Positions 1 through 14,028 of a DNA stretch of 64,000 nucleotides are shown piece by piece; position 1 is the first letter of the stretch, and the number at the start of each line of letters is the position of its first letter. The DNA is from Diphasiastrum complanatum. Lineage: Eukaryota; Streptophyta; Lycopodiopsida; Lycopodiales; Lycopodiaceae. Both the position numbers and the translations under genes were made by a program. The DNA lies in the NCBI GenBank assembly GCA_029204225.1, contig CM055093.1:25153912-25217911 (forward strand), given 5' to 3'. The notes beneath the pieces are model-generated. The model was given only the letters and a program-made list of their open reading frames with translations. It was not told the DNA's origin and did no database searches.

Positions 1-28
1 TTGTAAACACCTTCTTCATTTGCAAGGG

Positions 29-1436
<1,408 letters not shown>

Positions 1437-1837
1437 CGGGCTTGGTTAGCGTGGCACAACTCCTTAGTGTTTTAAAGTATTGTCCTTGAGCAACTAAACT
1501 CATTCGACACCCCAACTCCATTGTGGCCACAAGATCAAAGTCAAAAGGTGTTGGATAACCATCATTCAATCTAGAAGGGCCCATATATGAGATCTTAAAA
1601 ATTTATACCTTACAACACCACTTCATAATCAACATTCAAACTTGAATCCTATTTTTTTTTAAAAAAGCCTATGCAATCATGCAAAATGGCACATCCAAGT
1701 TCCTATCATGGACAATAATAAACACACTCATCTCTTCATTTAATCTCTAAACACAATCTCATTGCAAAACATGAAGTTGATCATTAGCAAATACAATCTC
1801 ATACTTTAACACTAAACTCCAGACAAGACAAACTTTC

Positions 1838-1901
1838 CATTATTTTGGGACAACCATGCAACTACACAATTATTTTGGGACAACCAACAACTACACAATT
1901 A
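1838..1901 (+). repeat. Two-copy ~31-bp tandem repeat
   Basis: TTATTTTGGGACAACCA followed by an ACTACACAA segment appears twice in a row with minor changes. Confidence 0.7.
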
Positions 1902-4900
1902 CGGCGCACATTATACATATGTTGTAAGTATAATCAATGTTTATCGATACAAACAAATCATATGGTATGATCACATCTACAGTATATAAAAAACCAAACT
2001 CAAACATGATGTATTTATTAAATACCCTTGTTGGTATCTTACAAAATACACCCACAACAACCATTCTAGGATACTTCAACTTTGACATGTTTTCCTACAA
2101 AAAACCATGCAAGCTACCTTACAACATTCGTGAACATATATGGTTTCAAACAAATTATAACTACATCAAAAACTTCATTTAGAAGCCAGCTAGAATGTGT
2201 TTAGACAAATTCATGTAGCTCAAAGTGTCCACATGGAGTCACAAACTATTATTGATGTGATTGCTCAATTTATTACTTTTACAGGAACAAAAATGTTATG
2301 CATACAAATTCTACACACAAAATGAAACCCAACAGATCTACACAACAATGTTATGTATAACACATATAAAATAAAATATATGACTTCAAGCCAACAAACA
2401 CCTACACAGACCTATCAATTTTCACATTAAACCTTAAAATGAGAAAATGACAATGAAACACTCTCCTTGCTAGACCATGAGTTATATGCAACAATGTTAT
2501 GTATATAGGCAAATTCAACAAAGGCAAACCTCAATAAGCAAAAACGAATAAGGTAGGGCCTAGTGGCTAGCCACACTCACTTGTTTTTTTTTTAAATACA
2601 ATTCATTTGAGGTCAAGCTACTTAAATAAAATGTGACAACATTTCAGCCCAAGGACTTGCATCAAATCCTATTTTCCATGTAGATTGATTGCTCACCACT
2701 TTGTAAGGGAGAAAATCAAGCCGAGTTCAATCATGTACCTTGGACCGAGTGCATTCATGATATGCTAACCAAACCATTATTGGACGACCTTCCATAAGGT
2801 TGAGATCAACCCTTTGCATGGTTAATAAGTCTATGTTGAACACTAGCTAGCTTTTAAGGAGTGTGAAAATGTTAAAATCTATCTGGTTCATGGCACGATA
2901 GATGGATGACAAGTGCCACATCTCTTATACTTGTAAATATAGATGCATTTGTTCTATGGAAATCTCAAGTTAAACTTTTCCATGTACTCTTTAAAGCATC
3001 ACATGTGCTCTTTTGGAAGTTCATGTCAAGACAAAATTTGAGTCCCATTTTTTAGGAGCATGTGATGGGTCGTTAGCTTTGCATGTGGCACAGACACTTT
3101 TTTGGAAGTACTCATTTATGTAGGGTTTTAGATGTAAGGTCTAGGATTACCTTGAGGTGTTTGGTTACCCTAATTAGGAAATCTGAGCTCTCTCCTTAAG
3201 CTTGTGATCACATCATTGTACAAACACTTGAGTAATGCAATTTTGAACATTGGACATCCTTGGAGGGTGAAATAGAAATCTTGTGCTTTTTTCTACATGA
3301 TATATCAATGTGAATGAAGCAATATATTGTGGTTTACAATAGCGTACATATTTTGAACCCTTCTTGTGTTTAGGCGATCAAGATAAAATGTTGAGTGGAG
3401 TTGTTGCCTTCTTGAAGATCATTGGTGACTAGAATTGGACTTCTGAGTTCCAAGAGAGTCATTTCAATCTTTGTGATTGCATTACATCCATAAAACTTCA
3501 ATTTAACATGATTGTTTTTCAATTCTCACTAGCACATGCACTTTTTAACTTGCTAAAAAGCTACTTGTTGATAAACAAAAGTTTGGACAAAATCTAATTA
3601 ACATTTGATTTCCATGCAAGCTAAATGGAAATATTTTGTTGTTATTTTGTGGATCTCTATACATTTTCTGTCTTTGTGCATCATATCATTGTTCATATTC
3701 CCAATATAGTATGGGAGGGAGTTCAACCATATGATCTCACTAGCAAGAAGTGCATTCTAAATGGCAACTGAGTATCAGTGACTTTTATCAAATTATCAAA
3801 TCAAGATGTTGAGGTGGTTTGTATGAAAGAATGCAAAATGAAATACTTGTTGGAACATTTTTTTTGAAATATTGCTCATGTAGAAATAGCTTACAAATTT
3901 AGTTGAGGGGAAAATGCTATATGAAATTTGAAATGTAGGTTTCGTTATGTGATATTATGTATGCAAAATGATTATCGTTGTTGATTGACATTATACACAC
4001 AACATCATCATCAATAAAATATCAATGTATGATGATCAGAAGAAAAATGTGGATAACTTGGGAGGCAACCTCCTCAGTTGTGACCTTATATCTTATTTAC
4101 AAAGCCTAATTAAGAAAAAAAAAAACCATTATGCTCAATTAAATGATATATTTATCACTACAAAAGTTCTATAGAAGTAATAGTGAGATACTATGCACGA
4201 GCAATATCTTGATATGTGCCACTTTTGATGCCACCTCTTGTCTTAAGATATGATCCACAATATCAATATTCATAAGTTGAATAGAAATTACTTCAATTGA
4301 AACAAATGATATTTCTTCCTAGACATAATCATGCTCGACACCGACTTCTATAACTATCGAGAACTATGGAATGATATTAGATAGGACTTAAAAGTTCTCA
4401 AGCTCGCTAGCTTCCATACTTGAACATAACTCTCCTTCAAATTTTTCCTTCTCTCTTGCTCTCCACTTAATGGCCAATCATATAAATGGCTTCCCACAAA
4501 ATCTCACCAAACCCCACTTTCTTGTAACTGACACTCCACCACCAACATCTTGGTTTTCTAATCCAATCAAACCAAATAACTTTGTGAGACTTTCGAAAAG
4601 AATACACCAAAAACAATAAGAAAAACAATCATATGCATCAAAGACACCATCTCAAAAAACAACAATCAAGAAACCAATTTTTCAATGAAATAATCAAGAA
4701 TTTCAAACATGGCCTTTTTCCTTGTGCTTTCGATACTTGTTCCTAATGTTATTTTTTTGTGGGTGGGATGTCACAATTGTGACAAACCTGTCCTCACTAT
4801 TCCTCCATGTTCACATCTAGTATGGGTATATTTGCAACACATCCCCTAGACAATGGTAGATACATCATGGTCACAAGGAAGAGAAGCCACCATTGAGAGT

Positions 4901-5165
4901 TAAACTACTTTTTGTTAGAACTACCTTGCCCAAATTCAAAAGAATGGTTCTCATAATAAATCAATCTCTATAGTGTGGTGACAACTGCAAGGACTTTATA
5001 TGTCTTCAACTGTAAAGTACATCAAAATTTGCTTTTTTCTTGGGATTTGAGTCACGTCCTTGTGTACAAATAATTGGTGATGCCATGATCAATTGCCTCA
5101 ATATTCTATGCGCAAATTTGATAGTGTTAGTTTGGAAGGGTCAAGAGGATTCTATAGGAGTTTTG
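1902..5165. other. A/T-rich stretch with no recognised gene
   Basis: Only short ORFs without family resemblance occur. There are stop codons throughout and no splice-linked coding run that I could support. It is probably old transposon or intergenic sequence. Confidence 0.5.
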
Positions 5166-5430
5166 AGATCATATTTTGACATATAAAAAGAATGTTCAAA
5201 TCAACCATGTGGGAATCCAAAACAAGGAAATTACATTTAGAAGCAATTTTTTAAGGGACTAACATGGGTCCACTATGTCAAAGTACCAAAATTTCAAATC
5301 ATGTTTTGATATATTAAAAAAATGTTGAAATCAATTATGTGGGAGTCCAACACAAGGAAATCATATTTAGAAGCATGTTTCAATGGACTAACATGGATCC
5401 ACTACATGCCAAAGTACCAACTCTCGAACA
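5166..5430 (+). repeat. ~131-bp tandem duplication
   Basis: The segment from about 5166 to 5296 (ATTTTGACATAT ... CACTATGTC-AAAGTACCAA) is repeated imperfectly from about 5297 to 5430 (GTTTTGATATAT ... CACTACATGCC-AAAGTACCAA). The copies differ by many point changes and small indels, so the duplication is old. Confidence 0.75.
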
Positions 5431-6016
5431 CAATCTAACTTATTTAAGATACTATCTAAGGTGGAAATGAAGGTATTCATCCCCACAAAAAAAAATTCTT
5501 AACGACAATCTAGATGGTCTATTGGTGAGAGTGATAAAAGTGCCCACAACTTACTATAGATAACTAATTCCTATTTTATTTGTTTGGTCATTAGTGATTT
5601 CAACATTGATGGACACATTCAAATTAAGGGTCAAAAAGGGACAACGGGAGGAGAAAGAGAGCTCAAAACATTCTTCATGAGTTATTATAAACAGAATTGA
5701 CTAAGATTGATAAAAAAGAGATTAAGACTGGATATGAATATGAGATAAATCAAGAAAGTGAAAAGAGGAGAGTTGGATTGATATATTGAGAGAAAGAGTA
5801 AGAGAAGATTTGAAAAAGAGAGAGATAGGTTCGTGATGTAGGTGATTGACTCTACGAGAGATTGAGAATACTCCGTAACATTCCTCAAGAAAAAGGGTTA
5901 TTGAATTTCAATCAAGGAAGAAAATAGCATTGCATGGCAACAAATAAGGATCCTATCCTTGCATTATGTGTCACGATTTTTGCATAATATAAAAGAAAAA
6001 GAGAAATAACAATGTA

Positions 6017-6018
6017 AC

Positions 6019-6090
<72 letters not shown>
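6017..6090 (+). repeat. (CG)n(TG)n alternating purine-pyrimidine tract
   Basis: A run of about 7 CG units passes directly into a long TG run with one GCG interruption near the end, so 74 bp alternate strictly. This composition is the classical Z-DNA-prone type. Confidence 0.92.
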
Positions 6091-6091
<1 letters not shown>

Positions 6092-6431
6092 CAATTTCCC
6101 AAATGTAACTTACCTAGGTGGGGAAGTATCAACACTATGATATATGATGTTGAGGCAAAAGAAATAAGATACAATCAACCTTATACATTTTATAAATGTT
6201 TTGATGAATTTAAAAATAAAGCCATGATCTCCTTTCTAAGCAAACCCCATGGTAACCTTTTAGTGGTGAAAAAAAAGTGGTGCCTTCGCAAAATCTGCAC
6301 ATTGATATTTGAGACAATGTAGTGCATCTGACAACATCGAGCTAAAAATCATGGGTTGTATGTGTCTACAAAACAACACATTGATAACCAGCAAACATGA
6401 AAGTGTTGAAAACAAAAACTAAACTCTAGCT

Positions 6432-8531
6432 TCAAAATCTCTTGTTTCTACAAAAATAAAGGGCATACATTCTCTTCAACATTGCAATCTTCAAAACTTG
6501 TTTGTGTTTGAGTGATATTGGCATATTTCGACTTTGCCATGTTCCATCGTGTAGAAGAAATGGATGATTTAGATGGTCTTGCAGGTTGATTTTCTTCTTC
6601 CGAGCCTGTGCCAAGACATGAATCCATGTAATTCGCCCACTTTGACAATACTTGGGCATAGGCCTTGCTTTTGGATCTCAATGCATTCGTGGTAACAAGA
6701 TGTCTCGACACTAGGCACTCTTCCATACCCTTCTCATTGATTTGAATGCTCTCTGTAAAAGTGAATGCAAATATTTGAGACTGTTTTCAAAGTTAAGAAA
6801 CTTCCTTTTATAAACATTAGTTAAAACTAATTTGTGAGAAGTAAAGATTGAAAACACCAATAATGAGTTGAAATTGCATACGAGTAAAATTTCAATCAAA
6901 TAATTAGGTAGGGCTCATCAATACCCAAGCATCATTGGCATCTTGCAATAGACATTTCAATGGCAACAAATCCATAAGCAACAATCTATCTCGATTATCC
7001 ATCCTCTCAACTAACAATGCTATGATGCAATTACTTCAACTTCTTCAAGCTTCACATGGATTTACCAGATTTTGCTGACAAGAGGTTAGCCCTTTCCTCG
7101 ATGACAACTCCCTGTGTATTTTTGGAGCACTTAGACCTTTTAGCTTGAGAGTCTGTGTGTAGTATGGGGATCCTATCCTCCTGAGCTCCAGCTGCATTGG
7201 CAAATTTGTTTGAATCCTTACCCTTGTGTTTTCCTTTCTGAACCTCAAAAATAGTAGTCACCAAACGGTCATCATCAACCTCGTCTATTATGTTAATAAA
7301 GGCCGGCTCCACCTAAACAGTTGCAATTCTTAACATTATTGTAGATATCTAAAATTGGCCTGGGATTATCACCAAGTAAACAATCTCTACCAATATTAGT
7401 TGATTAATACTCATTAATTGAGTGATATATCCTCCAAAAGCATCATCAACCATATGATCTATCCTCCAAAACCACTCAAGCTAACAAAAAAACCAATAAT
7501 GTGCAAAAGACAAAAAGAAATGTGAGAGACCTTAACTCCAATATTATTACAAAAAAGCTATAAAGTTCTATAAACTAGTCATATACATCATGCTCTCACT
7601 TATACGAAATAATATTTTGGCCAATGTCCTATCAAAAATTATGTTCCAAATCTTACATATGCAAGGCATGTAAACAAAGTGTCCTTCCAAGTTCCAGCAT
7701 AAGCTTTCAACTTTGAATTTTCTTTGCGAAATTTGTAGGAGAGGTTAGGACTATATGAGAGCAAACTCTTGATCACTTCACAATAAGCTACAAATAATCT
7801 GCATTTTAAATAACCACCTTCGTGTTGCATATCTACAAACGATGAACTATTCAACTCACATACACAAGTGATCAACAATCTATTATAAGAATAATTTGCT
7901 CATCAAAGTGGCAAACAAATACAAGAAGCTCACGTAGAATTCTACTCACCCATCAAGCACTTACAAGGGAAATAAGCATGCTCACACGAGCATCGTATTT
8001 ATTGACCACACCAATGAAAATGTCAAGTTTTCTATCAAGACTCAATAAGCTCTACTTTTTTAGATGCAATTAGTTCTCAAACTTAATAGCTTATATGAAT
8101 ATTTGAACTTCAACTTATTCTAACTAGTCCAATACATACCTTTGTCCTCCACTACTTGGTCTAAAGCCCAATTGCATTCTAAAGAATATATACTTGACTA
8201 CATGGATGTGTAATATCAAGCATATATCCTATGAGCAAACTACATGGATGTCTATGCTAACATAAATGCATTTTCATTGCTCCCCCTCAACTTTATTATC
8301 CAAGACTTTCACTTTATCTAAAAGTTGCGAATTCACAGTCCTTTCTAGTAGTGATATGACTTTGCAATGATAAGCAAGGTAAAACATCATCTGCTTCAAG
8401 GCTTTGTCGCCAATGGCGACATACCTGCCAAATGTAGCAAACTTTTCTTTGTTTGGTCTAGGACATGGTAACTTCATAAAATGCTCTTGGTCATGTTCCA
8501 AATTACTTTGTCGATGTAAGCAACATGACAA
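6432..8531 (-). other. Possible exon fragments of an unrecognised minus-strand gene
   Basis: Four separated ORF pieces have a codon-like composition: 8274-8531 (KEKFATFGRYVAIGDKAL ...), 7639-7878 (GGYLKCRLFVAYCEVIKSLL ...), 7052-7312 (acidic start FINIIDEVDDDRLVTTIFE) and 6448-6726 (Ser/Lys-rich). They lie on one strand within 2.1 kb, as exons might. I do not recognise any of them, and I could not chain them with convincing splice sites. They may be a decayed gene or transposon-carried host exons. Confidence 0.2.
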
Positions 8532-8559
8532 TACAACAAGATAATTGATCCTTTTAAGC

Positions 8560-11223
8560 TAAGCCCTATTTAAATCATGAGAAGTTAGAGTAGGTCTCCA
8601 AACCCTAACCAAAGCATGTGTCCAATCCCTAATCCTAGCCCTAGAATCACCAATTGTGTAGATAGCATCTTGGTAGATGTAGCCAATCAAATGAGGTAAC
8701 TTTAGTGTCAAACTTTGGATTACATGTGGAGCAAGTTTCAACCACCTACCTAGCACTTGTTCACACATGTGGACGACCCAAAAATATATCAAGGAATAAG
8801 CCTCCAAGTCAACCTCCAACCTTGGCATTTGGCTAAAAGTAAAATTTAGCCCGATTTGACTCATGTGGCACATAGCTCCATATCCAAGCTTGATTGCCCA
8901 TTTGAGAACATGTGAATGTAGGCCCACATTTGACATAGGCCTGAGGCATATACTTGATTTAGATTTGTGACTGAAAATCATGACTTTGAGATATGCATAT
9001 ATTTTCAAATTGACAACTCAAAGGATATATATCCAACTTGCACAACTATTTATGATCGACTCATCGAGTTGCAAGTTCAACTTGATAGCTACAAGAGTCC
9101 TTTGACAAAAAAATAACCCTCAAGAGCAGTCCTTCACATGAGAAGCCTAACACTACAGGAGATCCTTTCTATAAGGACCAATTTTCTCTAAAATTGAGCA
9201 GGATGGAGATTTTCGCTAACAAATTTGATGCCACTATTGCATCTCGATCCAAATATATTTGTGAAATGGTCTAAAATTTCACATAAAGTCCACCTGAATA
9301 CGAATCAAATAAGACTCTTCAATTCACATTCAAAAGTATTTTTTACTTTTCTTGATCTTAATGCTACTCTAAAGGTTCACCATCTGTGAATACTTGGCAT
9401 ATGCAGTAGTGTCATGGACTTGCAATTCTAGTATGGAAAATTGATGGAGGACACAACCACCAATCATTGGAAGCTCTGCAAGTATCCAAGGGGCATTAAA
9501 GTGTCCTTCTTAAGGCTCCTCAAGTGCCAATTAAGTGAGATAGTTGGGCACTTGTTATCCAAATTGACTTACAGCACATAACACTTTAAAGTTCAAAGAG
9601 ATGGAGTCTATAGGAATTAGGGATCTTCTAGTTCATTTTGTATTGTATGTTTTGGAGCTCTCCTCCATCTCCCCTCTATAAGCCTTTGGATCTCCAGTGG
9701 TTTGTGTTGCCACTCTCACGAGAGATGCCAAGATGTAGATTGAGGCCCTACATTATGATTGGAGATGTAAGTTCATTGCCTCTATGAGTAGGATGATGGT
9801 TTCATGGAGTATCTTATGTTTTCTTGCAAGAATGCCAATCTTTCTATTATCTAGTGGTTGAATTTTAGTTGTGCTTGAAATGCGGATATTCATGTGTTCT
9901 ATTGAATGCTAGACACGTGAGAAAGCTATAAAGAGAATGATCACAAAACTTAAAATTGTCCATAATTATACTTCCATGATTAGGTTCTCTCGACTTGCAA
10001 ACTCATGTCACAAACAGTCGAAATGCAAACGACATTCTTGACAAGAAAATATTTCAGCAATGGCTCCCACTTAAGTAGTTTAGCTTTTACCACTAACCTG
10101 ATTATTTGCCCTGCTTCTGTCTTCCAAAGGAACAATGACCAGAGTGAATAAATCTTGATTGTGTCGATCCTTTCTTAATGCTTATGTTTATTAGAGTGCT
10201 CTCACATAAACTTCTTAAATTCCACTGTCCCAACTCTGACATCCCCACCTCATCCATGACTAACCCCTCAAATGGTAGCAAGTCTCATTCGGTTTAGAAG
10301 CTAAACAGTTCTGGCAGTCAATGTCTCACAAAAAAGGGGCATTGTGAACCTTTATGTCAAACTTTCAAAAGCTCCAGTGCTCTCTTTTCATTGAAACTTG
10401 CAACAAAGTGAATGGCTATAACAGCCACATACACAATCAAATCTGCTAATGAATACCCTTTGCTCTGAAATAGCCACTAAATCATGTTGTAGCTTCAGTC
10501 AAGATATAAACACAGCACCATGTGCCCATATATTTGATGCAAGGCACGAGTATAGGAGTGGAATTGCCAATCTAATGACCTCTATTTTTTTGTTTACAAC
10601 ACCTCATGCTTTCTAGCATAACGTAGTACTTGACAAGTTCTAATCAGTCCATTCCATCCACTACACGCCTTTGTCCTCCACTGTCACCGCTACTTAGTAC
10701 TTGGTCTGAAGCCTTATTGCCTTATAAGCAGATCACTAGAAAGAACATCAAGTATGCACCCTATAGACTAAATGACTACACAGGTGCCTATGTATAACAC
10801 AAATAAATCTCCAGCCCAAACATTGTTGATGTTAAGTATCAATTGCTTAAAAGGACACAATAAAACCTTCAGAATGATAACAAAAGAGTGCTGCCATGAC
10901 AATTCTGTATGGGGGAACGAATTTTCTGATGATATTGTCAACAGGTAAAATGGACGTCAATGAATGACAAGTCCATCAGGGCTAAGGCTAAGCATTACAT
11001 GATCACGTGTTTTACATGGTGGAAAGGTCACTAGAAAATCCTTTTCCAAGCATAATGTTGAGATTTTTTGAGCCTGGGCTGTAATCTCCTCCTAAAAATT
11101 CTTCACGGACTTCATTATGGGCTATGATCCCCTTATAAAATTTTGCAATGGAGTTCAAGACTCATAATCTGCCTGTAGAATGAGGTCGTGTTGCTTCCAA
11201 TGACTGTAATCTGCCTTAGGGCT
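8560..11223. other. Long non-coding stretch
   Basis: I see no gene that I can support. The only long minus-strand ORF (8559-9008) has no recognisable motif. There is no structural RNA or obvious element terminus. Confidence 0.45.
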
Positions 11224-11651
11224 TCAGCAGTCCAAGAGCCTCTGAAAAAATTTGGGAAAAAACAGAACACAGAATGTGCACCTATTTTGTTCAGCCAGGC
11301 TGCGCTGTGTGCAACACGGACAGCAGTCCTGTAGATTCCTAAAACCTACTTACTTTCCAGAGTTTCGTCTTCCACAAGATTGTATAGCAAAAGGCCAAGC
11401 AAATTCTTGACTGATGAAAATGAGATCTTGTCTTGTGGTGCAAGTATATTGACTGCCCTAATTTGCATCTAATTCTCAAATTTTGTAGTAGCATTAACCA
11501 GAAGCTTTAGGGTGTTGAATGCCAAAAAATGTGTATGCCTACATGTGAACATTCCCATAGCTTAGAAATTCGTCTCTAGAAGAGTCAAATACAGTCAAGT
11601 TTAATTCAAACGTCTAAATTGCATTGGAAAAGTGCAGCTGGATTTTCTTAC

Positions 11652-12368
11652 CTCTTCTTCAACATATTCGCTCCATTTGTTTCTCTTCGTAGATGTAGAC
11701 TCCTTGTACATGAATTCCCTCGAATGTGGGTTGAGCACTGAGACTTCATCTGCATTCTGTTCGTCAGCGTTGGCTTTATCTCCACTGTGACTATTAGGAA
11801 AATAATATCCATCGTATGCAGCTCCCGATGTCTGGTTTGGCATGTTGAGCTCCTGAACAAGCTTGCGCACATCTTTAGCAGCAGCTGACCTGCCAAACAC
11901 CTTACGCACTGACTGTTTCTCGTTGCAAATGCAGCAACTCCACTTGTTGCTTGACTTCTTCTCCTGCTTTACCTGATTCATTCATTGATTGGCCATTTTT
12001 GGATGGATTCAGTGAAAAGTCACATGCTAAACGGAACCTTTCACCAGAAATGCACTTATTGTAACCAAAATCGACTTATCATTAATGCATGTATACACAT
12101 ACAACGTTAGATTATGCAACCGCTAATTCAGTACATATAAATCAAGCACAATTTAAGAAAGCTACGCAGCAGCCAGTTAGCAGTATGCCAAAAATAAACA
12201 AAATAATCTCGTTTTGTGAATCGAAATGTAGGCATAAATAACTGATGTGTTAAGCAAAGTACGAGGGCAAAACGAGATACTACTGACTGACTGAGACAAG
12301 ACAAGCGTGGCTTCTTCTACCTGAAACATGCCGCAGCTGTAGCAGTGCAGAGCAAGGAAGATGGGCAT
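11652..12368 (-). CDS. MRNIP-like zinc-ribbon protein (MRN complex-interacting protein homolog), 3' end unresolved
   Basis: Two exons on the minus strand fit together. Exon 1 runs 12368 to 12321 and encodes MPIFLALHCYSCGMFQ, ending CAG|GTAGAA. Exon 2 runs 11972 to 11652 and begins VKQEKKSSNKWSCCICNEKQ; its acceptor is CAG and its donor is GAG|GTAAGA. Both exons are phase 0, separated by a 348-bp intron. The paired CxxC motifs (CYSC, CCIC) form a zinc ribbon, followed by KQSVRKVFG and a VRKLVQELN segment. This CxxC-x-CxxC-KQS-G-DxRxxVQxLN layout is that of the MRNIP/UPF0544 family. A later WSEYVEEE segment also fits. In animals MRNIP supports MRE11-RAD50-NBS1 in the DNA damage response; the plant role is inferred only. 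A possible last exon at 11328-11224 (acceptor CTACAG, ending TGA) is weak. The gene is divergent from the codanin gene. Confidence 0.75.
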
Positions 12369-12564
12369 GGCGCTGCTGCCCCAGCCACGAGCATTGACGA
12401 GAGAGAGGTCTAGACTCTCATGAATACCGAATTCTTATGAGACTGGTTTCAGATGGGATGGTTTTCAAAGGGCCAAACCTTTCCACTTCCCTTCCCCCCA
12501 TTTGGCCACTCATGCCTCCCTCTTTTCACATGGTCCAAGGGTGCTCGGCCTTGCTTCTCAGCCA

Positions 12565-12584
12565 ACACACACACACACACACAC
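12565..12584 (+). repeat. Short (CA)n array
   Basis: Ten CA units, about 200 bp upstream (in gene sense) of the MRNIP-like start codon. Confidence 0.9.
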
Positions 12585-13950
12585 TACCTTCCTCCTCATC
12601 ATGCACTTCTTGTTGATGATGCGCATTTCGGGCTCATCTGGTGCATGTATGGTGCATTGCTCATCTGGGCAGCGTTCATGCTATAGTTACTTTCTTTTCT
12701 TGCTGCATCAGCATTAGTTGCTGCTATCGTTACTTTCTTTTCTTGTTGCATCAACATTGGTTCATGCTATAGTTGCCTTCTTTTCTTGTTGCATTAGCAT
12801 TAGCCTCACTCGTCTGTTATTAAGATCCTTGGCCTGCAACCGGTGAATATATATATCTAAGCAACTCATGCTCAAAGTGGTACCTCAAAACACAATCTTA
12901 TCAGACCTTCTTGGACAAGTACTTAAATGTACATCTGCAGGCTAGTTAATAAAATAAAAAGCAGCCTGGTCACCATTTTCTGTGTTGGAATTAAGCATCA
13001 CTCCAACTCACCAGAGTTTGAGTCATTTGTATTCGCATCATCTAAACACGAATCATTCGAGTTCGTCTCATTTCCTGAGCACCAGTACATTATGTATATA
13101 TGCACACACTCTCTCTCTGCGACAACATTGTAGTCTTACCTACTGAAGTTGAACGTCTGTGCAACCAATCAACTAGTGTAGAAGCACTCTTCGAGTTCAA
13201 GATCCTTGACTACATCCTCTTCGTTCTCATACAAACTCAAAGTTTTTGGTTCAAGATCCACGTCATCCATATTGCCCTGTCAGATGCAGACCACGTCACA
13301 GTTCACTTTAACATTTTTCCAGTAACTGCAATGTTTCACGCTTGTTGGCTACGCAGTCATTATAACTGCTCCATGTACATATATACATAACGATAACTCA
13401 CGTAAATTATGATGAGTCAATTTATAATGAATGCATGCAAGTGGAGAAGAGTAAAACAGAGTTCCTGCGTGAACTCAATTGTGTCTTCAATATCTGATTC
13501 CATAGGATCAGAGATCTTAGAGAGAGTGAAAGCCATTCAGAAGATAGAGATAGTTATTTAATCTATAACTAGCAAAGTAAAATCACTACACACAGTGCAC
13601 CATTACTGTGAACCATTCTTGGACACATGATTGTGATCTGATCATTGTACTCACAACTGCTTAATTCAGATTCTCTATTCTTCTTATGTGTATTGCACTA
13701 CGAATGCTTTCTGATAGTTTTCTTTCTCTATGACACTCACTATATACGGAATGTCTAATCCCGAAGGTAGCATGGTTGCCTTAGACGCCTAACTGTTCGC
13801 TCCTTCATGGTGTTCTTTGACACCTACAAGACATTCCTCCATTCGATCTAAGTTAATGCTTATGTTGTAGTTTTGGTAAAGATCTTGAAATGTTCTCTAT
13901 GTGGGAGTTATGTCTCTTCTTCCGCACCTAATCTATTCGAGAGCACCCCA
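12585..13950. other. Intergenic stretch upstream of the MRNIP-like gene
   Basis: No gene is supported. A short phrase (CTTTCTTTTCTTG[CT]TGCATCA) recurs three times between about 12690 and 12800, marking a local degenerate repeat. The right end, next to the PBS-like site at 13957, may be decayed LTR. Confidence 0.4.
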
Positions 13951-13956
13951 ACAGAG

Positions 13957-13968
13957 TGGTGTTAGAGA
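13957..13968 (+). other. Candidate Copia primer-binding site (variant)
   Basis: TGGTGTTAGAGA resembles the Copia PBS TGGTATCAGAGC, complementary to initiator tRNA-Met. It lies 60 bp before the gag ATG of the Copia element below, where a PBS is expected. It has three mismatches, so it is degraded. Confidence 0.45.
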
Positions 13969-14028
13969 CATTTGTTCCAAACTACTAATTAGTATACGAA
14001 ATTGTTTACTATACTTAGATCATTCATC

